The translations under genes and the position numbers were made by a program. From assembly GCF_040448675.1 (NCBI RefSeq), contig NZ_CP159289.1, positions 5,005,001 to 5,069,000 of the forward strand: DNA of 64,000 nucleotides. Reading direction: 5' to 3'. The notes beneath the pieces were generated by a model, which was not told the origin of the DNA, did no database searches, and worked only from the letters and a program-made list of their open reading frames with translations. Of this stretch, positions 8,897 through 18,133 are shown in pieces. This DNA is from Dyadobacter sp. 676 (lineage in GTDB: Bacteria; Bacteroidota; Bacteroidia; Cytophagales; Spirosomataceae). How positions within the stretch are numbered: the first letter of the stretch is position 1; each line of letters begins with the position of its first letter.

Positions 8897-10378
8897 ATGC
8901 TTGAAATGTTTAAAATCTGTATTATTCTCAACGCGTTGCTGTCGCTGGGCACGACCGGCACGATTCGTGAAAGGTTTTCGCCGGAAGGCGGCGAAATACT
9001 GAAAGAAGTGCCGGTCGCCGCCCGACGGAGCGCCGTGCGACGGACCGCCGTGCGACGGGCCGCCGTCCGACCTAACATCGTGATCATTATGGCCGACGAT
9101 CTCGACAGTCGCCAGCTGAGTTGCTACGGTGGCCGGAACCTGAAAACGACGCATATCGATGCTTTGGCGAAGGACGGGTTGAAATTCCATAACCTGATCG
9201 CTTCCGAAGCCATGTGCGTGCCGACGAGGGCGTCGCTTTTTACGGGTCTTTACCCGGTGCGGCACGGCTCTTTTCAGAACCATAAGCCGGTATACGACAA
9301 CTTGAAAAGCGTGGCGCATTATCTTGGCGATCTGGGTTACCGTGTGGGGCTTACCGGTAAGGACCATGTGACCAAACCGAAAAACGTGTTTCCTTTCGAT
9401 ATTGTCGACGGTTTCGAACCCAATTGCGTTGCCCCGACCGACGATTACCGGCTGGACGACGTGAAGAAATACATTACGGCCGGCGACAAGCCGTACTGCC
9501 TTTTTATCATGAGCATCAATCCGCACGCCCCGTGGACAGTAGGCGATACGACGGAATTTGATGCTGCCAAATTGAAACTTCCCGCCAACTGGGTAGATAC
9601 GCCCGTTACGCGCAGGCAATTCGTAAAATACCTGGCGGAAGTGCGGCGGCTGGACAACCAGGTGGGAGACGTGCTGAACCTGTTGAAAGAGACCGGTCAG
9701 GACAAAAATACGATCGTGATCTTCCTGGGCGAGCAGGGGGCGCAGTTTCCGGGAGCGAAATGGAACCTGTATGATACCGGCCAGCGGAGTTCGATGCTCA
9801 TCAGGTGGCCGGGACGGGTAAAGCCGTCGTCGGAAACCAGCGCATTGGTGCAATACGAAGACATTACCCCGACGCTGATCGACATAGCGGGCGGCAAAGC
9901 CGTGGCAGGCCTGGATGGCCGGAGCTTTCTGCCGGTAATCGCCGGGAAGAGCAGGGAGGCGCGGGATTATGCATTCGGCATTCACAACAACATTCCCGAG
10001 GGCGATCCATACCCGATCCGCAGCATTCGCGACCATCGTTACAAGCTGATCCTCAATCTCACGCCCGACAGGCAGTATTATAACCGCTTTATGATGAACC
10101 GCGAACGTAAGGACCGCAATACCGTCTGGTTTTCCTGGGTGGAAAACGGCAGCGACCCGAAGGCTGGAAAAATCATCGAGCGCTTTGTAAACCGGCCTGC
10201 GGTGGAGTTTTACGATACTCGGAACGACCCGTTCGAACTGGATAACCTTGCCGCCGATCCGCAATATGCGCAACGCATTGCCGCGCTGAGGGCGCAGCTC
10301 GAAACCTGGATGAAACAGCAGGGCGACGAGGGGGCTTCCATGGATAAAGTGTACCCTAAAAAACAGGAAGCCAGATGA
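8897..10378 (+). CDS. Type I sulfatase (alkaline phosphatase superfamily)
   Basis: A predicted periplasmic sulfatase hydrolysing a sulfate ester. I chose the ATG at 8897 (MLEMFKICIILNALLSL, signal-like) over one at 8852. After an unusual arginine-rich repeat linker the catalytic domain opens NIVIIMADDLDSRQ with the metal-binding Asp pair. The formylglycine signature is CVPTRASLFTG, with the cysteine at residue 107, in the canonical C-x-P-x-R form. HAPW and the late ARDYAF region follow the usual fold, and FYDTRNDPFELDNLA marks the C-terminal end. Length (493 residues) is normal. A second sulfatase follows after 40 bases on the same strand, suggesting co-transcription. The sulfated substrate is unknown. 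Confidence 0.9.
   Translation: MLEMFKICIILNALLSLGTTGTIRERFSPEGGEILKEVPVAARRSAVRRTAVRRAAVRPNIVIIMADDLDSRQLSCYGGRNLKTTHIDALAKDGLKFHNLIASEAMCVPTRASLFTGLYPVRHGSFQNHKPVYDNLKSVAHYLGDLGYRVGLTGKDHVTKPKNVFPFDIVDGFEPNCVAPTDDYRLDDVKKYITAGDKPYCLFIMSINPHAPWTVGDTTEFDAAKLKLPANWVDTPVTRRQFVKYLAEVRRLDNQVGDVLNLLKETGQDKNTIVIFLGEQGAQFPGAKWNLYDTGQRSSMLIRWPGRVKPSSETSALVQYEDITPTLIDIAGGKAVAGLDGRSFLPVIAGKSREARDYAFGIHNNIPEGDPYPIRSIRDHRYKLILNLTPDRQYYNRFMMNRERKDRNTVWFSWVENGSDPKAGKIIERFVNRPAVEFYDTRNDPFELDNLAADPQYAQRIAALRAQLETWMKQQGDEGASMDKVYPKKQEAR
9023..9067 (+). repeat. Three in-frame 15-bp tandem repeats in the sulfatase linker
   Basis: Three copies of a 15-base unit of form CGACGGnnCGCCGTn, each encoding Arg-Arg-(Ser/Thr/Ala)-Ala-Val, followed by one more CGA. 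They lie between the signal peptide and the catalytic domain of the sulfatase. The unit length is a multiple of three, so copy-number change would not break the frame. Confidence 0.85.
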
Positions 10379-10418
10379 AACAGCGCCCGGTCCGTAGCGA
10401 TATTCTAAATGGTAATTT

Positions 10419-11840
10419 ATGTTCAGAAAAGTAGTTTTAACCGCGATGCTCTTAGCGCCGGGATTTTGGAAAGTACAGGCGCAAAAAAAGAATACCCCGC
10501 AACCGCCCAACATCGTTCTCATCGTATCCGACGACCATAGTGCGCCGTTCTTGGGCAGCTACGGTTATCCGCAGATCAAAACGCCCCATATCGACCGGCT
10601 GGCGGAGGAGGGTATCCGCTTCACACGGGCCTACACGACGGCCCCGCAATGTGTGCTTTCGCGTGCGGCGATCATGACCGGGCGTAACACGCTCGATGTG
10701 CAGATGACCCGCTTCTCCGCGCCCCTCGACGCCTCCGTGACGGCCTTTCCCGAGCTGCTGCGCAAAAATGGCTATCATACCGGCATTCTCGGCCGGAACT
10801 TCCATCTCGACGGCAACCGCCGTGTGCCCGAAACCGTGACCGTCCTGGAAAAATATGGTTTGGAAACCTTCAAAAACCGCGTCGACTACCTGAATGTGAC
10901 CGGTAACCGCGACAGCATTTTCCAGCAGTATACGGACTTTCTCGGGAAAGCGCCCAAAAACAAGCCCTTCTTCGTGCAGGTCGGTTACAGCGACCCGCAC
11001 CGGATTTTCAACGCCCAAAACTTCGAACCTGATCCGCAATCGCTCACGTTGCCGGGCCATTGGCCCGATACCAAAGCGCTACGGGCCGATTTTGCTTCCT
11101 ACCTGGGCGAAATCCAGCGGCTCGACAGCGACGTAGGCCGTGTCCTGGACGATTTGAAAAAGCGAGGCCTGGAAGAGAACACGCTGGTCGTTTTCATCGG
11201 CGATAATGGCGGGGCATTGCTGCGGGGCAAGGGCACGTTGTACGACCTGGGTATTCACGTTCCGCTGATCGTTCGCTATCCGAAGCTGATCAGGGGCGGG
11301 CAAGTCAGCGATGTACTGGTTTCCGGCATCGACATAGCGCCGACGCTCCTGACGGTCGCCGGCATCCCGGTTCCCGAAGAAATCACCGGGAAAAGCCTCA
11401 CACCGGCATTCGCCGACCTGCGGCAGGGAGGCCATGAATACATATTCGCCGTCCGCGGGGCGCACGGGCAGGGTTTACCGACCAATTCTTCCAATTTTGA
11501 TCTCGGCAGGACTATTTTCAACAAAAAGTACAAGCTGATTTACAACGCGATCTGGCAGATCCCTTACCATCCGGTCGATTTCGCGGGGCAGCCGTTCTGG
11601 CTGGAACTCAAACAGCAGCACGCCGAAGGCAAGCTGGCCGAAAAATACGACAAGCTCCTCTTTGCCGACCGTCGTAAAATGTTCGAAATGTATGACTTAC
11701 TGGCCGATCCCGACGAAACGGACAACCTCTCGGGCAAACCGGAAGTAGCTGCGATCGAGCATGATCTGAAAGCCCGTTTGCAGGATTGGATGATTTTGAA
11801 CCGCGACTATTTGCCGTTGCCCATTGCGCCGGAGAACTGA
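10419..11840 (+). CDS. Sulfatase with atypical Leu in the formylglycine motif
   Basis: A 473-residue sulfatase with a signal peptide (MFRKVVLTAMLLAPGF...VQA) and the opening NIVLIVSDDHSAPFLGSYG. The activation motif reads CVLSRAAIMTG (cysteine 78), so the residue two after the cysteine is Leu where the family has Pro or Ala (codon CTT). Phe-Ile-Gly-Asp-Asn-Gly-Gly (VVFIGDNGG) and YDLGIHVPLIVRYP match the second metal-binding block. The C-terminal EMYDLLADPDETDNLSG is typical. It follows the other sulfatase on the same strand. Whether the CVLSR motif is still converted to formylglycine is open; the rest of the catalytic core appears intact. Confidence 0.87.
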   Translation: MFRKVVLTAMLLAPGFWKVQAQKKNTPQPPNIVLIVSDDHSAPFLGSYGYPQIKTPHIDRLAEEGIRFTRAYTTAPQCVLSRAAIMTGRNTLDVQMTRFSAPLDASVTAFPELLRKNGYHTGILGRNFHLDGNRRVPETVTVLEKYGLETFKNRVDYLNVTGNRDSIFQQYTDFLGKAPKNKPFFVQVGYSDPHRIFNAQNFEPDPQSLTLPGHWPDTKALRADFASYLGEIQRLDSDVGRVLDDLKKRGLEENTLVVFIGDNGGALLRGKGTLYDLGIHVPLIVRYPKLIRGGQVSDVLVSGIDIAPTLLTVAGIPVPEEITGKSLTPAFADLRQGGHEYIFAVRGAHGQGLPTNSSNFDLGRTIFNKKYKLIYNAIWQIPYHPVDFAGQPFWLELKQQHAEGKLAEKYDKLLFADRRKMFEMYDLLADPDETDNLSGKPEVAAIEHDLKARLQDWMILNRDYLPLPIAPEN

Positions 11841-11877
11841 GGTCTGCGGCCGGCCACCTCGGCATCGCCCCGCATAA

Positions 11878-11917
11878 CCCCGTCGGGCCGGTTTCGCCGG
11901 AAGCCGGCCCGACGGGG
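11878..11917. terminator. Strong GC-rich hairpin between convergent genes
   Basis: A perfect 14-bp stem (11878-11891 with 11904-11917) plus further inner pairing around a small loop. It lies between the stop of the second sulfatase and the stop of the DUF421 gene. There is no T-tract on either side, so it may act as a transcript-end barrier and not as a classic intrinsic terminator. Confidence 0.5.
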
Positions 11918-11947
11918 CTCCTGCCGGTTTGCGTCGCCGAAATAGCG

Positions 11948-12658
11948 TCAGGCTATTCGCTTCGCATTCGAGGCTTCCACCCATTCACAAACGTCACATT
12001 CCGTACATGCAGGCAAATTTTCTCCCTGATTTTTTTCGCGCAGGCCGCCGCATTTGGCGCATGCGATGTATTCGCAGTTTTTACCGGGAAGACGGCCATC
12101 GCCGAGCTTTTTTTGTAGTTCGTCGGGGAAAATGGGCAGGCCATATTTTACCTGGTCGTCGGGATAATACAGCACACTGAACTCGCCCGAGGTTTCGATG
12201 AGTACGGTCCGTACCTGGCCCAGGTGCGCCACATTGCGCAACCGGAGTTCGGCGAAGAATTCGTCCTGCGAAAGCCCCGACTCGCGGAATGCGTCCATGA
12301 GCAGTTTTCCCTCGCGGATCACGTACAACGGCTCGCCTTCGAGCATTTTTTCGACCTTCACGAAACGGTCGGAAAGCCTGGTGACGCTGATGTACAGCGT
12401 AATCACGACCAGAAAGACCACGAGAGCGGGCAGAATGCCGACGTCGTCATAAAACATCGGGTCGCCGGCGGCAGAACCCAGGCCGATGATGAGTACAAGC
12501 TCGAAAATAGAAAGTTGCTTGATCCCGCGCCGCCCCGAGGCCCGCAATGCAAGCAGGATGATCAGGAACATGATGATCGTCCGGATCACGACTTCCAGCA
12601 GGAAGCCGAACGGGTGGTCGTGCATCAGGATCTTTCTCCAATCTGCGAATTCAAACAT
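11948..12658 (-). CDS. DUF421 (YetF/YcaP-like) membrane protein with Cys-rich tail
   Basis: A 236-residue protein. I placed the start at MFEFADWRK (12658) because the upstream in-frame extension has no family character and runs into the sigma-factor gene. Three membrane helices (VVIRTIIMFLIILLALRASG, FELVLIIGLGSAAGD, ILPALVVFLVVITLYISV) are followed by the DUF421 soluble domain with EGEPLYVIREGKL and the FFAELRLRNVAHLGQV block. The last 50 residues carry seven cysteines, six of them arranged C-x4-C-x2-C and C-x2-C-x2-C, which could bind a metal. The function of DUF421 is not settled. The sigma-factor gene ends 44 bases upstream on the same strand, so they may share a transcript. Confidence 0.85.
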   Translation of the reverse strand: MFEFADWRKILMHDHPFGFLLEVVIRTIIMFLIILLALRASGRRGIKQLSIFELVLIIGLGSAAGDPMFYDDVGILPALVVFLVVITLYISVTRLSDRFVKVEKMLEGEPLYVIREGKLLMDAFRESGLSQDEFFAELRLRNVAHLGQVRTVLIETSGEFSVLYYPDDQVKYGLPIFPDELQKKLGDGRLPGKNCEYIACAKCGGLREKNQGENLPACTECDVCEWVEASNAKRIA

Positions 12659-12702
12659 AGTCCATGCATTTGAGTGTATACGTGCAAAATGCATGCCCGG
12701 AG

Positions 12703-13302
12703 CTATATGGCGTTGGCCAGTATCCATACGAGCACATTCACCACGTATCCGAACCGGGCCCGCAACACCCTCAGGCATTTGCTGATGTGAAACTCGACCG
12801 TCTTCTCGGAAAGCCCCAGCATTTCGGCGATTTCCCTATTGGGAACCCCGCTACGGCTCATCTCGAAAACATGCTTGCTTTTTTCGGGCAGGTTCCCGAG
12901 TTCGCGCGAGTAGATTTCCTGTACCTCTTTCAGCGACAGCCATTCCTGCACCAGATTGGCCGATTGAGAGGACAGCGTTTCCAGGTCGACGTCGCTTAGT
13001 GAAATGGTATGATGGACGATCTGTTTCCGCAGATAGGAGATAATGCGGTTCTTGAGCGCGGAAAACAGATAAATATTGAACGCTTTTTCGATGTTGATGT
13101 CCGCGCGTTGCAGCCACAAATGCACGAACAGGTCCTGTACGAGATCTTCGGATGCCCCGCCGTTTCCCGTTTTGCGCAACGCCAGTGCGTAGAGCCTCGC
13201 CGAATACCTGCGGTGCAGTTCCGCAAAGGCCAGTGAATCGTCCGAAACCTTTGCCAGCTGCCATAATTCCAGGTCGTTTCTTTCGCGATAGGCCGTACTC
13301 AT
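12703..13302 (-). CDS. ECF RNA polymerase sigma-70 factor (FecI-like)
   Basis: A 199-residue ECF sigma factor. Region 2 spans FAELHRRYSARLYALAL through ASEDLVQDLFVHLW and FNIYLFSALKNRIISYLRK; region 4 is LPEKSKHVFEMSRSGVPNREIAEMLGLSEKTVEFHISKCLRVLR. It is the Bacteroidota type of iron/sugar-responsive ECF factor that partners with a FecR anti-sigma factor and an STN-domain SusC-type transporter. Those partners lie divergently to the right (fecR, susC, susD), so the factor most likely drives that locus when the transporter signals substrate. A TACTTTTG -7-like box lies on the minus strand at 13333-13326, close to the start codon. The C-terminal ~15 residues are hydrophobic, which is unusual. 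Confidence 0.92.
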   Translation of the reverse strand: MSTAYRERNDLELWQLAKVSDDSLAFAELHRRYSARLYALALRKTGNGGASEDLVQDLFVHLWLQRADINIEKAFNIYLFSALKNRIISYLRKQIVHHTISLSDVDLETLSSQSANLVQEWLSLKEVQEIYSRELGNLPEKSKHVFEMSRSGVPNREIAEMLGLSEKTVEFHISKCLRVLRARFGYVVNVLVWILANAI

Positions 13303-13447
13303 TGGGTGCTTTCTTCAACGTCGTTCAAAAGTAATAAGGATTCAAATAGTATTTGTCATAAAATTTCTTCAAAAGTCACTAGGGATACGCCCGGGCCGTG
13401 CGTCCTGTTAATAGGGAATTGAAACAAAAGGCTATTACAGGCATTTT

Positions 13448-14459
13448 ATGAATAAAAAAGAACATCTCGCGGGGCGACCTCTCGCCGGAACTTCTGAAGC
13501 GCTACGTCGAAGGACGGTGCACACTGGAAGAAGTGTTTCAGGTCGACGAATGGTACGCGTCGCTCGCCGCGGAAACCACGACGGAGGAGGCGTTCGACCA
13601 GCAAGAGCATTTGGCCAGGGTTCAGAACGAAATCAGGAGGTTATCGGCCGATGAAGTGCCGGCGGTGCCCCTGCGGCGTCCCGCGTTTCCATGGTTCCTG
13701 CGGTATGCCGTCGCGGCGATGTTCCTGCTGGTGGCCGGTGTGGGTGGGTATTATTATTTATCCCGCAAATCTGTTTTCAGGCCCGGCACCGATACCATCG
13801 CGATTGTAAACAAAACCCGCCAGGTCCGCAGGCACACTTTTCCCGACGGCAGCGAAGCCTGGCTGAACCCCGGTACGCGCATTACCTATGCGAAAGACGA
13901 TTTCAGGAAAGATTCCCGGGAAGTTTCCCTGGAAGGAGAAGCGTTTTTTGAAGTAACCCACGACGCGTCGCGGCCCTTCTTCGTTCACGGGGAATCGGTA
14001 CAGGTGAAGGTTTTGGGAACGAGCTTCAATGTCCGGGCCAATAAGGGCGAGGCGGAATATGCGGTTTCTGTCGTGACAGGGAAAGTGTTCGTAACTGCCG
14101 ACGAGGGCCGGGAAGTGACACTGCTTCCACACCAGCAGGCAGTTTTCAAAGTGGCGTCGGGGGAGCTCGTAAGCGCGCAGGTGCCCGAGGTGGCCGAAAA
14201 AGCGCCTTTATGGCAACCCGTTTCCCTGTCATTCAGCGATGCGAAGCTGGGCGAGGTCGTGAAGCGCCTGGAAGAAAAATTCGACGTAAAGATCCGTTTG
14301 GAAAACCCCAATCTTGAAAACTGCCGCGTAAAGGCCACTTTCGACCACGACAGGCTTTCCGAAATACTCGAAATGACCATGCAGATCGTGGATGCCAGCT
14401 ACCAGATGCAGAATGATGAAATCCTCATCCGGGGTGAAGGCTGCGCCGCTTCGGAATAG
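13448..14459 (+). CDS. FecR family anti-sigma factor (frame change in A6 near start)
   Basis: Inner-membrane anti-sigma factor for the adjacent ECF factor. The expected N-terminus, ISRGDLSPELLKRYVEGRCT, is readable only in the frame of the body of the protein, whereas the sole plausible ATG (13448) is in another frame. The switch occurs at six A's (13454-13459); one A fewer gives MNKKNISRGDL and a 336-residue protein. A GTG at 13533 would give a truncated 308-residue form. The body shows a membrane helix (FLRYAVAAMFLLVAGVGGYYYL), the FecR domain (RRHTFPDGSEAWLNPGTRITY, EVSLEGEAFFEV) and the C-terminal DUF4974-type SFSDAKLGEVVKRLEEKFDVKI. It is divergent from the sigma gene and upstream of susC. 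Confidence 0.85.
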
Positions 14460-14549
14460 AAAAAATAATTCGATATCCAATCCAAACAGACACCTAACGA
14501 TCCCTCTATGACGAAATTCAACCTGCTTTAAAAATCCCCGCTTAAAAAA

Positions 14550-14616
14550 ATCAGGAGTGTTGGAGCCACCCCTGATCCTGAACGAAGACCTTGTGGAACA
14601 TCACTGGCCGGTGATG
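14550..14616 (+). promoter_or_regulatory. Two hairpins in the susC leader
   Basis: Between fecR and susC there are two perfect small inverted repeats. ATCAGG (14550-14555) pairs with CCTGAT (14571-14576), with inner GTG/CAC pairing. CATCAC (14599-14604) pairs with GTGATG (14611-14616). Neither has a T-tract. They would lie in the 5' untranslated region of susC, 39 bases or more before its ATG. Confidence 0.4.
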
Positions 14617-14654
14617 CAAGGCTTCCTATTGTTCATATTAACCATTTCAAACTT

Positions 14655-17600
14655 ATGTATTTTTTCCTACAAAGCAAGACGGCATACTATATTATGCGGT
14701 TATCGATTTTACAGCTCTTCCTGATCGGAGCGATCGCGGCGGGCGGTTATGCGAGGGACATCAGCGCGCAGGACCTGCTGGGCAAGAACGTGAGCATCCA
14801 GGCGGAAAACATTACGCTGGGAAGCGCCTTGGATCGGCTGGAAAGCCTCACGGGCGTGCGTTTCGCATACAGCCGCAGCATTATCCCGGTGCGCGCGCGG
14901 GTTAGCCTTAATGCCAGTAACGAGAAGCTCTCGGCCGTCCTTGACCGGCTTCTGATGCCTTTGCAGATCGAATACCAGCCCGGCGACGGCCAGATTATCT
15001 TAAAACGCAGCCGAAAAGTGTCGATTTTACAGGAGCGACCTATGTCCGACGGGGCGCAAACAATCGGAACGGGCACCGCCGACATCCGGCTCACCGGTAC
15101 GGTCGTCGACGATAAGGGCGACCGGCTTCCTGGCGTAAGCGTGGTGCTGAAAGGCACGCAGCGTGGCACGGTCACCGACGAGCAGGGCACCTACGCGCTC
15201 GATATTCCGGACGATAAAGCTGCTGCCGGCGCAGCGACGCCCGGCCCCCCCCGTGCTGATCTTTTCGTTTGTCGGTTATTTGTCGCAGGAAGTGACGGTT
15301 GGGGCGCAGACCGTCGTGGATGTAACTCTGAAAGTGGATTCCAAATCGCTGGAAGAGGTGGTGGTGGTAGGATATGGCACGCAGTCCAAAAAGAACATTA
15401 CCGGTTCGGTTGCGACCGTGCAGGGCTCGGAAATTACGCGCAGCCCGCAGGCGAATGTTTCCAACTCGTTTGCAGGACGTTTGCCCGGCTTGATCGCCAA
15501 TAACCGTTCCGGCGAGCCGGGTTCGGATGGTTCGAATATACTGATCCGTGGCCGCGCGACGACCGGGAACAGCAACCCGCTCATCGTCATCGATGGTATC
15601 GCCAATGCAATAGGAGGGCTCGACCGCCTCAATCCCAACGACATAGAGAGTATCTCGGTGCTGAAAGACGCTTCGGCGGCCATTTACGGCGCGCAGGCAG
15701 CGAACGGGGTAATTTTGATCACCACTAAAAAAGGCCTGGCGGGCAAGCCGCGTTTCGATTATTCTTTCAACCAGGGCTTTGTGCAGCCTACACGCCTGCC
15801 CAGGTTCGTGGATGCGCCCACGTACGCGGGAATCCTGAATACCATTGATTACTACCGCAACCCGTCGGGTGGGATGAATCAGCGGTACAGCGATGCCGAA
15901 ATCCAGAAATTCAGGGACGGTTCGGACCCGGTCAACTATCCCAACACCAACTGGGTGAAGGAACTGATGAAACCTGTGGCATTGCAGAACCAGCACAACC
16001 TGTCCGTTTCCGGCGGTACAGAAAAGATCAACTACTTCGTGTCGGCGGGGACTTTGTACCAGGACGGCCTTTACCGCGACGGCGTGAACAAATACCGCCA
16101 GTACAGCGTGCGTTCGAATGTGAATGTCAATGTAAATGATAAATTGAGCTTCGGCATCCAGCTCGCGACACGGCGCGAGAACCGCAGCTATATCGCCGGT
16201 TTTAGCGCGAGCAACGTGTTTGAATTTTTGTACAGAACTTATCCAACGTTACCGGCACGCTATCCCGACGGGAAACTCGGTGCCGGCGTGGAGCAGGGCA
16301 AAAATCCGATCGCGATGGCGACACTGGCCGGGACCAACAAGAGCCCTACCACGGTTTCGAACGGCATTCTGCGCGCGAGCTACCAGCTGCCGATCGACGG
16401 GTTGTCGCTCGACGGCTTTTTCTCCGCGGACCAGAGTTTTGCATTTACCAAGGAAATGAAAACGAACTGGATCGTTTACCAATACAACAAAACTACCCGG
16501 CAATACAGTACCGTGCTCGGCGGGCCGGCGCAGGCGCAGATGTACGAGAGCCAGACCAACAAGGCGCTGTTAACAGGCAATATCAAGCTGAATTATGTCA
16601 AAAGCTTCGGCGACCACGCATTTTCCTCCTTTATTGCCTACGAGCAGAGCCGCGAGACGCAGGAGTTTTTCAGCGCGTCGCGCAACAACTTCATCACCAC
16701 GCAGCTGCCCGACCTGAGCCAGGGCGGCGCCCAGCCGGTGGATTACGGCAACAGCGGCAGCAGCTACCGTACCTCGCGCCGGAATGTGTTCGGGCGGTTG
16801 AACTACAACTATCTGGGCAAATACCTGGCCGAGATTCAGTTGCGTTACGACGGGTCGTCGGTGTTTCCTCCGGGCAAGCGCTACGGGTTCTTCCCTGGCA
16901 TTTCGCTGGGTTGGCGCGTTTCGCAGGAGCCGTGGTTCCGTACGGGGGATGCGGTTAATGATCTTAAAATCAGGGCCTCGTATGGCGAATTGGGTAATGA
17001 CCGGGTGAATCCCAACCAGTTCCGCGACAACTTCCAGGTACGCAACGGCGCATTTTCGACCGGCAACAATGCGAACAACGTGCCAATCATCCAGTACTCG
17101 TTGCTGGCCAACCCGAACATTACCTGGGAAGTGGCCAGGAAATACAACCTGGGCCTTAATTCTACGCTTTTCAAAAGGCTGACTTTCGACCTCGACCTGT
17201 TCTTCGAAAACCGCACCCACATCCTTGCCAGCCGCAATGTGAGCATTCCTGCATTGACGGGTATCAGCTCGTCGCAGATCCCGAAGGAGAACATCGCAGA
17301 AGTGCATAACCGCGGCCTCGAAACGCAAATCCAGTATGCGGGCAGCCACAACAACTTCAATTACAACATTGGCGGCAACTTTGCATTTGCCAAAAGCGAG
17401 GTAATCTTTATTGACGAGGCCCCGAATACCCTCGATTACCAGCGCGCTACCGGCATGCCGCTCGGCTCCGATCTCGGCAATCCCAATGCCGACCTCATGT
17501 ACCGGGCCATCGGTGTGTTCAAAACCCAGCAGGAGCTCGACGCTTATCCGCACGTTTCGGGCGCGGGTTTGGGCGACCTCAAATACGAAGACTACAATGG

Positions 17601-18120
17601 GGACGGCAAGATCGACGGCGCCGACCGCATCCGTTCGGAGTTCAGCAATGTGCCACAGATCACTTACGGCGTAAATCTCGGCGGCGGCTGGAAAAACCTG
17701 AGCCTGAATGTGCTCCTGCAAGGCCAGGCACGCGTGGCGCAATATGTGGTGGTAGAAGCGGGCGAGTTCAGCAGCGTCATGCAGTCGCGCGCCGGGGACG
17801 CGTGGAGCCCCGCCAACCCGGATGGCAATTCGCCGCGCATCGATTCGCGCACGGGCACGGGCGTGAATGGCAGCTATAAAAACACGTTCTGGTTCCAGAA
17901 TACGGCATTCCTGCGCCTGAAAAACGTGGAGCTGGCCTACAATGTACCCGCGAAAGTGATTTCAAGGATCGGGCTGGGCGGCCTGCGGATTTATACTAAC
18001 GGGTTTAACCTGCTCACATTCACCAAAGTGAAGGATTTCGATCCGGAAGGGGATAATGGCAATGCATTTTTTTATCCCCAACAGAAAATCTACAATGTGG
18101 GCGTGAACGTGACATTCTAA
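14655..18120 (+). CDS. SusC/RagA TonB-dependent transporter with STN domain (frame change at C8)
   Basis: Outer-membrane TonB-dependent channel of a SusCD pair, about 1,154 residues when corrected. After the signal peptide comes an STN domain (ENITLGSALDRLESLTGVRFAYS), the module that talks to FecR/ECF systems, then a carboxypeptidase-regulatory-like domain (RLTGTVVDDKGDRLPGVSVVLKG), the plug with VVVVGYGTQSKKNITGSV and SVLKDASAAIYGAQAANGVILI, and the beta-barrel ending in an aromatic-terminated strand (VGVNVTF). Reading frame changes at eight C's (15246-15253): the upstream frame ends in nonsense after PDDKAAAGAAT, while the +1 frame continues VLIFSFVGYLSQEV. Removing one C restores the family sequence. 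SusD follows 13 bases after the stop. Confidence 0.93.
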
Positions 18121-18133
18121 ACTTGACAAAGAC

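Noticed and set aside
9023..9067. Repeated Arg-Arg pairs read as a twin-arginine export signal
   Set aside because: They follow a hydrophobic signal segment instead of preceding it and lack the S-R-R-x-F-L-K context.
12659..12778. Longer start for the DUF421 gene overlapping the sigma factor
   Set aside because: The extra residues have no family character, and the internal ATG at 12658 gives the normal N-terminus with the first membrane helix.
13454..13460. A-AAA-AAG, resembling the dnaX-type slippery site, at the fecR start
   Set aside because: A -1 slip there leads to the wrong frame; a +1 shift is needed, and seven other genes show similar homopolymer breaks, so an error in run length is simpler.
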